DNA of 64,000 nt from Brevibacterium sp. S111 (GTDB lineage: Bacteria > Actinomycetota > Actinomycetes > Actinomycetales > Brevibacteriaceae), in the NCBI RefSeq assembly GCF_004745075.1, contig NZ_RHFH01000005.1, positions 124,001 to 188,000 on the forward strand, given 5' to 3'. The notes below the pieces were generated by a model that saw only the letters and a program-made list of their open reading frames with translations, was not told where the DNA came from and did not search any database. Numbering within the stretch: the first letter of the stretch is position 1; each line of letters begins with the position of its first letter. Shown piece by piece: positions 16,897 to 25,576 of this stretch. Position numbers and translations under genes: made by a program.

Positions 16897-17883
16897 TCAC
16901 AAGCGCATATCGACCCACTGCTTGACGCCGCTGCGGCGTTCGGCACCTGCCGTGAAGAGGCTCGGCACCGCGGAGAGCGCGACCGACGATCCCAGGATCC
17001 TCTCCGTGGGGACGGTGGGAAGCAGGGCGACCGCCGCGGCCATGTCGTTCGGGTGCTCATAGATGAAGGAACCACTGATCCGCAGCTGCTTCTGGACGAT
17101 GTCGAAACTCGAAGCGCCGAGGTGGTGGTGGTCCTCCCCGACGAGCGTGACGGTCGCGAAGGGCATGAGGTGGTCGACGACGGATGCCAGAGCCTCGGGC
17201 ACCCCTGCCGCGTCGATGACCGCATCGGGGGCGGGGCTGGTGCCCGGCTCAAAGGGGCGGGCACCGAGCTCGACGGCGAGGGCTCGTCGTTCGGCCTGCG
17301 GTTCGCTGATATAGGGGCGATGTCCCTGGCCGCCGAGGATCATGGTCGCCAGCAGACCCTGCGACCCGGCCCCGAGGATGAGAGGCGTCTGCGAAGACGT
17401 CAGCCCCGCTCGCCGGATCGCCGCGGCGGCGACCGTCAGCGGTTCGGCGCACACAGCGCGTTCGATCGGCACGTCGTCAGGGATCCTGTGGCAGAAGTCG
17501 CTGGGATGGTCGATGACCTCGGCGAGGAACCCGGGTTGGGTGAGCACGCCCGCGCTGAGCCGGTGCGTGCACGCCGAGGTGGTGCCGAGCCGACAGTAGC
17601 GGCAGCTGCCGCAGGTGATATTGGGTTCGAGCACCACCCGGTCTCCGACGGTCCACTCGTCGTCTCCGAGCCCCACTTCGGTGACGACGCCGATGCCTTC
17701 ATGGCCGAGCCTCCACGGGAGTTCCGGCGGCGTGCGGCCGCCTGAGGCCAAAGCGTGGTCGGTGCCGCAGATGCCCACTGCGAGCATCTGTATCCGCAGA
17801 TGCCTGTCGGCCACGCGGCCTCGTGGTCTCGGGCTGATGAGGAGTTCGACTTGGCCGGCAGCGGTGATCTCGGCCGATCGCAT
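16897..17883 (-). CDS. Zinc-dependent medium-chain alcohol dehydrogenase
   Basis: About 328 residues. The N-terminal zinc domain holds the catalytic segment AVGICGTDH and GHEGIGVV, and four cysteines for structural zinc in CGSCRYCRLGTTSAC. The Rossmann segment LILGAGSQGLLATM binds NAD(P). It resembles glucose/threonine/sorbitol dehydrogenase-type enzymes; the substrate is unknown. MRSAEITAAGQVEL at 17883 begins at the usual family N-terminus and follows AGGA. An in-frame ATG at 17961 would overlap the upstream stop codon and remains possible. It lies directly downstream of an MFS symporter gene and probably acts on what that imports. Confidence 0.72.
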   Translation of the reverse strand: MRSAEITAAGQVELLISPRPRGRVADRHLRIQMLAVGICGTDHALASGGRTPPELPWRLGHEGIGVVTEVGLGDDEWTVGDRVVLEPNITCGSCRYCRLGTTSACTHRLSAGVLTQPGFLAEVIDHPSDFCHRIPDDVPIERAVCAEPLTVAAAAIRRAGLTSSQTPLILGAGSQGLLATMILGGQGHRPYISEPQAERRALAVELGARPFEPGTSPAPDAVIDAAGVPEALASVVDHLMPFATVTLVGEDHHHLGASSFDIVQKQLRISGSFIYEHPNDMAAAVALLPTVPTERILGSSVALSAVPSLFTAGAERRSGVKQWVDMRL

Positions 17884-17960
17884 CCGGCCATCCTGCGGGA
17901 CGGGTCGTTGAGCAGCATGTTCGGCCAAGTGCGCAGTCCCGTGTTCGGCACCTCTGCGCA

Positions 17961-19337
17961 TCAGACCGTTTCGGGCTTGAGCGCGACTGTCGCGGCAGAG
18001 GCACTGCTGCGTTCGGCCCTGCGTTCGACCTGCCACTGCCGGACGAGGTAGAGCGCGATTCCGATCGAGACGAGGCAGCCACCGGCAAGGTAGGCGCCGA
18101 CGAGGTACCAGGTGCCTCCGCCGAGGCCGACGAGGAATGTGGCGATGAACGGAGTGAAGCCGCCGGCGATCGCACTGGCCAGCTGGTAGCCGACGCCGGC
18201 ACCGCTGTAGCGGAATTCAGGGCTGAACATTTCGGCGAACAGCGGCTGTTGGACACTGACGACCGCGTCGTGGGCGATGTTGATCAGCAGGACCGCGAAG
18301 ATGACGATTGCCACCAGATTGCCGCTCTCAAGAGCGAAGAAGAAGGGGATCGCGCTGACGAGGCCGACGATTCCGCCGGTGAGGTAGACGCGAAGGCGAC
18401 CGAACTTGTCGGAGAGATAGGCGAACGCCGGGATCGTCACGATTCCCAGGCCGCCGACGACGAGGGTGACGTTGAGCATGACGCTGCGGTCGAAGCCGAG
18501 CTCATCGGTCGAATACGACAGTGCGAAGGTCGTGACGATGTACATGGTCAGCAGCTCGATGAAGCGCAGCCCCACGATCTGGAAGATCTGCGCCGGGTAG
18601 CGCTTGAATGCTTCGAGGATCGGCAGTTTCGCCACCTTGTCCTCGTCGGCGTTCTTCACTCGTTCGAGGTATTCGTCTGATTCCTGGACCCCGGCACGGA
18701 TCCAGAGTCCGACGAGGACGAGCACTGCGCTGAAGAAGAAGGGAATCCGCCAACCCCAGGCCAGGAACGCCTCCGGGGAGAAGTTGCTGCTCAGAAGTGC
18801 CACCAGTCCAGTGGCCAAGAGGAGTCCGACGGAATAGCCGATCTGCACACCGCTGGAGAAGAAGGCACGCAGCTTCGGCGGCGCACTCTCCACCGCCATC
18901 AGAGCAGCTCCGCCCCATTCTCCGCCGACGGCGATGCCTTGGACGCAGCGCAGAAGCACGAGCATGGCCGGCGCCAACCAGCCGACAGTTCCGTAGGTGG
19001 GCAGGACGCCGATGAGTGCGGTCGCCACGCCCATGATCGTCATCGTCCAGATGAGCATCGACTTGCGGCCGATCCGGTCGCCGAAGTGCCCGAAGATGAT
19101 GCCTCCCAGCGGCCGGAAGACGAAACCGACGCCGAAGGTCGCGAAAGCGGCGAGCGTGCCCGCATGGGAACTGTAGTCCGGGAAGAAGAGTTCGCCGAAG
19201 ACCAGCGCGGCGACGATTCCGTAGAGGAGGAAGTCATACCATTCGACGACCGCCCCGATGAACGACCCCGCAGCCGCTCGTCTCGCCTGCTTGAGCTCGT
19301 CCGGTCCAGATGCTGTCCGGGCGTCTGCACTCGTCAT
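17961..19337 (-). CDS. MFS transporter, metabolite:proton symporter (MHS) type
   Basis: A 458-residue, twelve-helix major facilitator. GAVVEWYDFLLYG, the loop GHFGDRIGRKSML and RCVQGIAVGGEWGGAALMAVE are hallmark MHS-family motifs (ProP, ShiA, KgtP relatives). Likely substrates are organic acids, betaines or aromatic acids. ATG at 19337 follows GGGGAATGAC; the longer frame runs into the divergent IclR promoter. The next gene on the strand is a zinc alcohol dehydrogenase, and an IclR regulator is divergent, giving a small catabolic unit. Confidence 0.78.
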   Translation of the reverse strand: MTSADARTASGPDELKQARRAAAGSFIGAVVEWYDFLLYGIVAALVFGELFFPDYSSHAGTLAAFATFGVGFVFRPLGGIIFGHFGDRIGRKSMLIWTMTIMGVATALIGVLPTYGTVGWLAPAMLVLLRCVQGIAVGGEWGGAALMAVESAPPKLRAFFSSGVQIGYSVGLLLATGLVALLSSNFSPEAFLAWGWRIPFFFSAVLVLVGLWIRAGVQESDEYLERVKNADEDKVAKLPILEAFKRYPAQIFQIVGLRFIELLTMYIVTTFALSYSTDELGFDRSVMLNVTLVVGGLGIVTIPAFAYLSDKFGRLRVYLTGGIVGLVSAIPFFFALESGNLVAIVIFAVLLINIAHDAVVSVQQPLFAEMFSPEFRYSGAGVGYQLASAIAGGFTPFIATFLVGLGGGTWYLVGAYLAGGCLVSIGIALYLVRQWQVERRAERSSASAATVALKPETV

Positions 19338-19434
19338 GTCATTCCCCTTCGAATGGTGGGTCCTCTTCTGTCGGCGCACCGTCTGGATGTCGCCTCTGTC
19401 ACAGTGCACAGTAGCACTTTGTTCGCTGTTCGTA

Positions 19435-19442
19435 CACATGTG
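19435..19442. promoter_or_regulatory. CACATGTG palindrome between MFS and IclR genes
   Basis: CACATGTG sits in a broader imperfect dyad about midway in the 187-base divergent promoter region. It is a reasonable IclR target, but no defined IclR consensus can be matched. Confidence 0.3.
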
Positions 19443-19524
19443 CATTATGCGCACACCACTGGCCGGACGGGATGCTTCTGAGGGCCGTACCGGTTGCCCT
19501 GGCCCCGGCAGATACCCTGGAGAG

Positions 19525-20322
19525 GTGAAATCAGAGTCGAATTCCAATCCGCAGCCCGCGTCCGGGGACCATTACGTGAAATCGGTGGAGAAGACGCTGG
19601 CCGTCCTCCTGGCGTTCAACACCGACAGTCCGCATCTTTCCGTCACTCAGGTGGCGAAGGCGACGAGTCTGACCCGAGCCGCGGCACGGCGCTTCCTCCT
19701 CACCCTCACCGACTTGGGGTATCTCAGTTCGGATGGACCGACCTTCTCCCTCACCCCGCGGGTACTCGACATCGGTGCCGGGTTCCTCGCCGGCCTGGAT
19801 CTGCCGAAGATCGCCCAGCCGCATCTCAATCAGCTCGCTCACGAACTCGACGAGTCGGCGACACTGAGCATTCTCGACGGCGATGACATCGTCTACATCG
19901 CCCGTGCCGCCGCCCCGCGCCTCCACGCCGTGACCGTCAACCTGGGCAACCGTCTGCCGGCCTGGGCCACGTCGATGGGTCGCATGCTCATCGCCGAGCT
20001 GCCCGAAACCTTCCAACAGGAGTTCCTCGAGCGAGTCGAAATCTCGCCATTCACTGACCACACCGTCTCGTCTGCGGCCGAGCTCGGCAAGGAACTGCAC
20101 CGCATCCGAGCCCAGGGATGGTGCCTGGTGTCCCAGGAGCTCGATGACGGACTGCGAGGATTGGCAGTCCCGGTCCGTCGGGGTCAGAATACTCTGGCCG
20201 CGCTCAACGTCTCCCTGCACACCTCACATCTTCGCGGTCTCTCGATCGAAGACGACCTGGTACCGCACCTGCAGCGGATCGCGGTGTCAATCGCCGAGGA
20301 CTTCGGCGGTCGGGCGGACTGA
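19525..20322 (+). CDS. IclR-family transcriptional regulator
   Basis: About 265 residues. The winged helix lies at the N-terminus (LSVTQVAKATSLTRAAARRFLLTLTDLGYL), followed by the IclR effector domain (RLHAVTVNLGNRLPAWATSMGRMLIAELP). It most resembles PcaR/PobR-type regulators of aromatic or organic acid catabolism. It is divergent from the MFS gene and probably governs that gene and the dehydrogenase. The start is uncertain: GTG at 19525 is given, but a GTG about 17 codons later would also leave the complete DNA-binding domain. Confidence 0.75.
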   Translation: MKSESNSNPQPASGDHYVKSVEKTLAVLLAFNTDSPHLSVTQVAKATSLTRAAARRFLLTLTDLGYLSSDGPTFSLTPRVLDIGAGFLAGLDLPKIAQPHLNQLAHELDESATLSILDGDDIVYIARAAAPRLHAVTVNLGNRLPAWATSMGRMLIAELPETFQQEFLERVEISPFTDHTVSSAAELGKELHRIRAQGWCLVSQELDDGLRGLAVPVRRGQNTLAALNVSLHTSHLRGLSIEDDLVPHLQRIAVSIAEDFGGRAD

Positions 20323-20352
20323 TCCGGCGCCGACGACGCCCTGCACACGAAG

Positions 20353-20380
20353 GTGCCCCGCACTCATCGGTGCGGGGCAC
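20353..20380. terminator. Bidirectional hairpin between convergent genes
   Basis: GTGCCCCGCAC and GTGCGGGGCAC are perfect 11-bp arms around a 6-base loop, 31 bases after the IclR stop and before the end of the convergent SepX-like gene. Confidence 0.65.
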
Positions 20381-20513
20381 ATCGGGTCCACGCCGAGCGG
20401 TCAAGGACCTCAGATCAGGGAAGTCGGCCCCGCCTCGGCAGTCGGCAGGATCATCGGTGGCCCCTCCCTCGGCGAGTTCAGGTGCGGCGGCGAGTTCAGG
20501 CCCCTCTGCGGAC

Positions 20514-22535
20514 TCAGGCGCGGCGGCGGGCGAGGACGTCGTTGACCGCTGAGAGGTCGGCGGACTTCGTGGTCCGGATCGCCTTACGGCCGTGCTCGAG
20601 CGGAGAGTCCTCACGGGCCGAGTCACTGAGTTCCGGACGGTAGCCGAGTTCCGCGGCGAACTGTGCGGCGATCTCCTCACGGCTGCGCGCTTCAGTCTCG
20701 TACGAGCTCGCATCGGCTGCGGTGGCTTTCGGCACCGCATGCTCAGCTTCCGGAGCGTCGACATAGCTGGGCACCGGCAGAGGCGTCGGCGACCAGCCGT
20801 CGCGTGACTTCAACCGCTGCATGAACGGATCTTCGACCTTCGGGGCGGCAGCGTCGAGTGACGCGTGCACGTCTTCATCGGCAGCGGTGCCCGCCGAGGC
20901 ATCAGTGCCTTCTGCCTCGAGGTCTGCACCGAGAATGTTCGACGAGTCCGCATCAACGGAGCCTTGGGCCGGCTCGCCCCCGCCTGCCTCTGCGGCGGAT
21001 GTCTCAGCTGTCGTCGTGTGCTCCTCTTCGCCCTTCGGAGCTTCCTCCGTGGTGCTGTCATCGACGATCGGAATCGGTCCGGTGAGCAGGACCTGGCGTG
21101 TCGTGTGGCCTTCGCTGGCTTCCTTGCGGATGCGCACGAGTGGAATCTCGCCGGTGTCGGCTTCTTCGCGAGACTTCTTCGCCTCGGTGCTGCGGTTCGC
21201 CTTCGCTTCTGCGCTGCGGGCCATGGCAGCACGAGCCTGTGCGGCCTTCGTCGTTCCGCTCGCACCCTGCGCCGCAGCGGCGATCCGAGCGGCGGTTCCG
21301 CTCGAGACCGGTGCCGCGGGGGCGCTGCCGGCGGCGGTTCTGTCTGAGGGCGCCACCGCGGTGGCGCTGCGCTGTTCCTTCACGTTCACGGTCGGGGCCT
21401 TCGCCTCCGAAGTGGACCGCGCGGAGGTCGACCGCGCGGAGGTCGACCGCGCGGAGGCGGACCGATCCGAAGTGGCCTGCGCCGAGGTGGCCCGCGTAGG
21501 TGCGGTGCTCGACTTCGGTGCAACGGGCTTCAGTCCGCGGAGGCGCTTCTTCACCTCGAATTTGCGCAGGTTGAGGGTGCGCACGATGAGCAGGGAGACG
21601 ACGGCGAGGCCGAGGAAGACGCCGGCCAAAGCGATGTGCACGACCGAGAAGAGAGCGAGGACTCCGGACACGAGGATGCCGAGCATCGAGGCCAAGAAGA
21701 CCAGCGCGAAGCCCTTCACCATCGTGTTCAGCGACTTCAGGGACTCGCGCAGAGTCGTTGCTTGCTCAGTCATCGCATGTTCCTCGTCGGTTCCGCTGCT
21801 GGGATGGGAAATCTGTGGACCGTTCTCTGATCGGGTGGACTCGACCTCGCCGAGGCGACCGCCCCGATCCGTGTCCGCCGCGCCATCGCGTGGTGCGCCG
21901 CCTCGGGGGCCCTGGCCGGTGACCGGTCGCGATCCGGACGATGCCGTGGAACCCGTCGCCGAGGTGCGCGGCGAGTGAGCCTGTGGGGTGCGTCCCGCCC
22001 CGGTCTGCTGCCGGCCCGCCTGGGAGCTGTCGTTGAACACTGCGTGGACGGCGGGGTGGAGCAGGCGCACGTTGTCGGCTCCGACTCCGGCGCCACCACC
22101 GGATGCGGCCCCACCGTGTCCGGCGGGGCCACGATCGGCAGACAACGCCGAGTGGGTCTCGCCGACCGCGACAGGTAGGACGTTGAGCTGGGAGTGTTCG
22201 GCCGCCTCGGGGATGGTGTGGCTCTGTCCATGGCCGTCGATGACGGCGAAGGCAGGAGTCGAGGCCGAGAGGCTCAGGGTCGGTGCGTCCTCGCCCGGGG
22301 AGACCTCCGGGCTCGGGACCGACGGCGTTCTGCGGGGTTTGTCGTGGAAGACCTGGGTGCGTTCCGAGTGGTCGTGCCCCGGGTTCGGAGTCTCGGCTGC
22401 GACGACGGCCGCGTTGTCGGGAACCGTGTCGATTTCGGCGCGCGAAAGTTCCGTCGCGGACTTCCGAATCATTGCGGGCACAGCAACGGCGAAGACCACG
22501 ACGATGGCGATGACGACGATGATGCTGGTGTCCAC
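20514..22535 (-). CDS. sepX: SepX/GlpR-like divisome-associated membrane protein
   Basis: 673 residues. An N-terminal membrane helix (SIIVVIAIVVVFAVAVPAMI then RKSATELSRAE) precedes about 230 disordered residues. Two close membrane helices (about 270-320, FALVFLASMLGILVSGVLAL and IALAGVFLGLAVVSLLIV) and a long charged low-complexity tail follow. That order matches SepX of Streptomyces and GlpR of Corynebacterium, which act with FtsZ at division sites. The tail has STSAR pentapeptide repeats. GTG at 22535 follows AGGGTGG. Neighbours RimJ-like, galU and 5-formyl-THF cyclo-ligase match the usual block, although moeA/glp is absent. Function is inferred from architecture and context. Confidence 0.62.
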   Translation of the reverse strand: MDTSIIVVIAIVVVFAVAVPAMIRKSATELSRAEIDTVPDNAAVVAAETPNPGHDHSERTQVFHDKPRRTPSVPSPEVSPGEDAPTLSLSASTPAFAVIDGHGQSHTIPEAAEHSQLNVLPVAVGETHSALSADRGPAGHGGAASGGGAGVGADNVRLLHPAVHAVFNDSSQAGRQQTGAGRTPQAHSPRTSATGSTASSGSRPVTGQGPRGGAPRDGAADTDRGGRLGEVESTRSENGPQISHPSSGTDEEHAMTEQATTLRESLKSLNTMVKGFALVFLASMLGILVSGVLALFSVVHIALAGVFLGLAVVSLLIVRTLNLRKFEVKKRLRGLKPVAPKSSTAPTRATSAQATSDRSASARSTSARSTSARSTSEAKAPTVNVKEQRSATAVAPSDRTAAGSAPAAPVSSGTAARIAAAAQGASGTTKAAQARAAMARSAEAKANRSTEAKKSREEADTGEIPLVRIRKEASEGHTTRQVLLTGPIPIVDDSTTEEAPKGEEEHTTTAETSAAEAGGGEPAQGSVDADSSNILGADLEAEGTDASAGTAADEDVHASLDAAAPKVEDPFMQRLKSRDGWSPTPLPVPSYVDAPEAEHAVPKATAADASSYETEARSREEIAAQFAAELGYRPELSDSAREDSPLEHGRKAIRTTKSADLSAVNDVLARRRA
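21406..21464. repeat. 15-bp tandem repeats inside the SepX-like gene
   Basis: GCGGAGGTCGACCGC is repeated in frame (21421-21435, 21436-21450) with degenerate copies on both sides, encoding STSAR units in the cytoplasmic tail. Copy number may vary between strains. Confidence 0.7.
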
Positions 22536-22644
22536 ACTGCCACCCTAAGTTGCACGCATCGACGAAGACGTGAAGGCACTAGGTGTGTCGGTCAAACGGG
22601 CACGAAGTTCACGCAATTCTCAGGCTGGGGCGGCAGAGATTCGC

Positions 22645-23250
22645 TCACTGCGGTGCGGTTCCGCTCGTCCCGTGCCGGTAAGCGGCGAGCAGGCCCTGCG
22701 GGACCTCCTCGGCGAGGAGAGCGAAGGTGCGGTGGTCGCACCACTGCCCGTCGATGTGCATATAGCGTTCGCGCAGCCCTTCGTCGCGCAGACCGAGCTT
22801 GTCGACCACACGCAGGCTCGCGGTGTTCTCCGGGCGGATGTTGATCTCGATGCGGTGGAGGCCGAGGGTGAAGAAGCAGTGGTCGGCGGCCATCGCCACG
22901 GCGACCGGGGTGATGCCGCGGCCGGAGACTCGCGAATCGATCCAGTAGCCGATCTGGCCGGACAGGATCGAGCCCCAGCTCAGACCGGAGACGGTGATCT
23001 GTCCTCGGAATTCACCGCCGACTTCGATGGCGAAGGGCACGCTCTGCCCACGTTTGGCCTGTTTGTCCTGCATCCGGACCATGGTGCGGAATCCAGGCAG
23101 CTCCTGGCCCGGAGCGGGCAGGGTCGCATCCCATGGGCGCAGCCAGTCGCGGTTGAAGCGGCGGACTTCTCGCCAGGCGTCTTCGTCGCGACGTCGCAGG
23201 GGACGCAGCACGATATCGGACCGGCGGTCAGTCAGGATGACAGGCCACAC
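22645..23250 (-). CDS. rimJ: RimJ/RimL-type GNAT acetyltransferase
   Basis: 201 residues. The segment GQIGYWIDSRVSGRGITPVAVAMAADHCF contains the acetyl-CoA loop (VSGRGI), and RIEINIRPENTASLRVVDKLGL is the RimJ/RimL signature. These enzymes acetylate N-termini of proteins such as ribosomal subunits; the true acceptor is unknown. The GTG start lies 162 bases from the end of galU, in a region of tandem repeats. It precedes the SepX-like gene on the same strand, as in other actinobacteria. Confidence 0.72.
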   Translation of the reverse strand: MWPVILTDRRSDIVLRPLRRRDEDAWREVRRFNRDWLRPWDATLPAPGQELPGFRTMVRMQDKQAKRGQSVPFAIEVGGEFRGQITVSGLSWGSILSGQIGYWIDSRVSGRGITPVAVAMAADHCFFTLGLHRIEINIRPENTASLRVVDKLGLRDEGLRERYMHIDGQWCDHRTFALLAEEVPQGLLAAYRHGTSGTAPQ

Positions 23251-23320
23251 GCTGCTGCCCTCGCTCTCGGGTTCGGTTGCGGTCGGCTGTGCGGCCCGGG
23301 ACGGAAGGACCGTGAGCCGC

Positions 23321-23390
23321 GGTCCGCTCGAGACCCGCGGTCCGCCCGAGACCCGCGGTCCGCCCGAGACCCGTGGTCCGACCGGGGTCC
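23321..23390. repeat. 18-bp tandem repeats between galU and the RimJ-like gene
   Basis: GGTCCGCCCGAGACCCGC is repeated three times (23321-23338 with one change, 23339-23356, 23357-23374), then a partial copy. It fills much of the 162-base gap where moeA/glp would normally stand. Confidence 0.75.
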
Positions 23391-23412
23391 ACAGCCCGCC
23401 CGGGGACCGTGG

Positions 23413-24315
23413 TCAGTCCAAGGTCGGGACGAACTCGCGCAGCCAACCCTTGAGGTCATCACCGAGGTCCTCACGATCACACGCGATCTGCACGACCGCC
23501 TTGAGGTAGTCGAGTTTGTCACCGGTGTCATAGCGGGCGCCCTTGAACACGACCCCGTAGACACCGTGCCCGTTCGCGTCACCGGCGAGTTCCTGGAGCG
23601 CGTCGGTGAGCTGGATTTCGTTGCCGCGTCCGGGCCCGGTCGTCTCGAGGACGTCGAAGATCTCCGGGGCGAGCACGTAGCGGCCGATGACGGCGAGGTT
23701 CGAGGGAGCATCCTCGGCGGCGGGCTTCTCCACCAGACCGGTGACCTTGACGACTTCGTCATCGGACGTGGTCTCGACGGCGGCACAGCCGTAGAGGTGG
23801 ATCGCTTCGGGCGGGACCTCCATGAGTGCGACGACGCTGCCGCCGGTCTTCTCCGCGACTTCGATCATCTTCGGCAGGATCGGGCTGCGTTCGTCGATGA
23901 GGTCATCGCCGAGGAGGACGGCGAAGGGTTCGTTGCCGACGTGCTGGCGACCCTTGAGCACAGCATGGCCGAGGCCCTTCGGGTCACCCTGACGCACATA
24001 GTGGATATCGGCGAGCTCGGAGGGGTGACGCACAGCGGCGAGCTTCTCGTCGTCGCCCTTCTTCGCTAAGGCGGCTTCGAGTCCGTCGACCCGGTCGAAG
24101 TGGTCCTCGAGCGGTCGCTTGTTCCGGCCGGTGATCATCAGGACGTCCTGGAGGCCGGCATCGACGGCTTCTTCGACGACGTATTGGATCGCCGGTTTGT
24201 CGACGACGGGGAGCATTTCCTTCGGGGTGGCCTTTGTGGCGGGGAGGAACCGAGTTCCGAGACCGGCGACGGGGATCACGGCCTTGCGAACGGTGCACTG
24301 CGCTTCATCACTCAT
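23413..24315 (-). CDS. galU: UTP--glucose-1-phosphate uridylyltransferase
   Basis: A 300-residue nucleotidyltransferase making UDP-glucose for cell-wall and glycan synthesis. AGLGTRFLPATKATPKEMLP is the nucleotide-binding signature with the catalytic lysine, and VDKPAIQYVVEEAVDAG, VLLGDDLIDE and GLVEKPA are further GalU motifs. The length is typical. TAAGAT lies 6 bases before the ATG, so the transcript is probably leaderless. It is divergent from the 5-formyl-THF cyclo-ligase gene with overlapping promoters. Confidence 0.92.
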   Translation of the reverse strand: MSDEAQCTVRKAVIPVAGLGTRFLPATKATPKEMLPVVDKPAIQYVVEEAVDAGLQDVLMITGRNKRPLEDHFDRVDGLEAALAKKGDDEKLAAVRHPSELADIHYVRQGDPKGLGHAVLKGRQHVGNEPFAVLLGDDLIDERSPILPKMIEVAEKTGGSVVALMEVPPEAIHLYGCAAVETTSDDEVVKVTGLVEKPAAEDAPSNLAVIGRYVLAPEIFDVLETTGPGRGNEIQLTDALQELAGDANGHGVYGVVFKGARYDTGDKLDYLKAVVQIACDREDLGDDLKGWLREFVPTLD

Positions 24316-24321
24316 GAAGTC

Positions 24322-24353
24322 ATCTTAACGAATCCGCCGCCCCCGGATAGTCT
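24322..24353. promoter_or_regulatory. Overlapping divergent promoters of galU and the cyclo-ligase gene
   Basis: Leftward -10 TAAGAT (24327-24322) is 6 bases before galU. Rightward -35 TTAACG (24325-24330), a 17-base spacer and -10 TAGTCT (24348-24353) stand 7 bases before the cyclo-ligase GTG. The leftward -10 and the rightward -35 share bases. Confidence 0.5.
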
Positions 24354-24360
24354 GAAAGGC

Positions 24361-25032
24361 GTGGATCCACAAACTTCGAAGGCGCAGCTGCGGTCCCGCA
24401 TCCGCTCGGCTCGCGCGAACCGCTCCCGCACCGAGGCGGCCCCGGGCTCAGCATCGACCGATTCCCGCACCGAGACGGCCCCGACCTCCCCTCCGTCCGT
24501 TGCGGACTCAGCGTGGGAAGTCATCCGCGCGGTTCCGGTGCGCGCCCTGCTCGGTTATGCGGCACTGCAGGGTGAGCCTGACCTCGACCCCGCGCTCGAT
24601 CGTTTCCTTGCCTCCGGCGGGACCGTCTACCTGCCGGTGGTGACGAAGGTCGGTCAACCGCTGCTGTTCGGTGAGATCACGGGATCGATGTCACGCCTCG
24701 AGCCGCAGGGGAAATGGGGGATCCGCGAACCCGCAGACGTTGCCGAGCTGCTCACTGCCGCACAGCTGCTGTCACCCGAGGTGGGCCTTGACCTCGTGTT
24801 CGTTCCGGCGCTGGGCTTCGGCCTCGATGGGGCACGGTTGGGCAATGGCGGAGGCTTCTATGACCGTACCTTCGGACCGCAGGGCGTGGCGCCGCTCGGG
24901 CGGGAGGCTCGTGTTTTCGGGGTGTGCTTCGCCGAAGAGCTCGACCTGTCCGGACTCGTCGCCGAGGACTGGGACCTGCGCATCCCTTCAGCGGTCACCG
25001 AGCACGGCACCCACGCCTTCGCCTCGTCGTGA
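24361..25032 (+). CDS. 5-formyltetrahydrofolate cyclo-ligase
   Basis: About 223 residues. It converts 5-formyl-THF to 5,10-methenyl-THF with ATP, a folate salvage step. The conserved C-terminal motif LDLVFVPALGFGLDGARLGNGGGFYDRTF and the basic N-terminal KAQLRSRIRSARANR are present. A disordered insertion of about 30 residues (Ser/Thr/Pro/Glu-rich) separates them from the first folate-binding segment. GTG at 24361 is 7 bases after TAGTCT. It is divergent from galU, the common actinobacterial order. Confidence 0.85.
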   Translation: MDPQTSKAQLRSRIRSARANRSRTEAAPGSASTDSRTETAPTSPPSVADSAWEVIRAVPVRALLGYAALQGEPDLDPALDRFLASGGTVYLPVVTKVGQPLLFGEITGSMSRLEPQGKWGIREPADVAELLTAAQLLSPEVGLDLVFVPALGFGLDGARLGNGGGFYDRTFGPQGVAPLGREARVFGVCFAEELDLSGLVAEDWDLRIPSAVTEHGTHAFASS

Positions 25033-25219
25033 CGGCCGCCTGCGACGCAGACGACCCCGCCACGTGACAGGCGACGACCGTTTCAAGTCGACCGGCGGAG
25101 GCTCTCGCCGCCTCGTGAACACTGCCGACTGGGGAATCACGACCCACTCAAGCGCGTTGATGTGTGGATAAGCCTGTGCACAAACCGTACCGGTGCGCAT
25201 CCGAGTGCCTGACGTGCAC

Positions 25220-25225
25220 TATAAT
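25220..25225 (+). promoter_or_regulatory. Consensus -10 box before the FmdB-type gene
   Basis: An exact TATAAT lies 25 bases before the ATG, with GAAAGG as the ribosome-binding site between. No strong -35 is seen at 16-18 bases upstream. Confidence 0.5.
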
Positions 25226-25249
25226 CTTTTCGTCGAAGAAAGGTCTCGA

Positions 25250-25576
25250 ATGCCCGTTTACTCCTATGCCTGCAAGAGCTGTGGTCACGCCTTTGATATC
25301 CATCAGGACTTCAGCGATGACTCGCTCACCGTCTGCCCGGAATGCCAGGGTCGTCTGAAGAAGGTCTTCGGCGCTGTGGGCATCAGTTTCAAGGGCTCCG
25401 GCTTCTACGCCACCGACTCCCGTTCCTCGACATCGAGCACCGCCGGCTCCTCGAGTTCGTCGAGTGCTGACTCATCGTCGAAGGACTCCTCCAGCTCTTC
25501 GTCGAGTTCGTCCTCACCGGCTTCGTCGGGCTCGTCGTCCGATTCTTCGTCCGCGAGCACCCCGGCCGCAGGCTGA
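25250..25576 (+). CDS. FmdB-family zinc-ribbon protein
   Basis: 108 residues. The N-terminal zinc ribbon has CxxC pairs at C8/C11 and C29/C32 (MPVYSYACKSCG and VCPECQG), then KKVFGAVGISFKGSGFYATDSR, the standard FmdB family segment. The remaining 50 residues are almost entirely Ser with Asp, Ala and Pro, so disordered. ATG at 25250 has AAGG upstream. The role of these small proteins is not established; nucleic acid or membrane regulation has been suggested. mscL lies two genes downstream, a common linkage. Confidence 0.82.
   Translation: MPVYSYACKSCGHAFDIHQDFSDDSLTVCPECQGRLKKVFGAVGISFKGSGFYATDSRSSTSSTAGSSSSSSADSSSKDSSSSSSSSSSPASSGSSSDSSSASTPAAG

Noticed and set aside
22570-24069. 499-residue plus-strand frame over the RimJ-like and galU genes
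   Set aside because: It spans two recognisable minus-strand genes and their gap, so it is a shadow.
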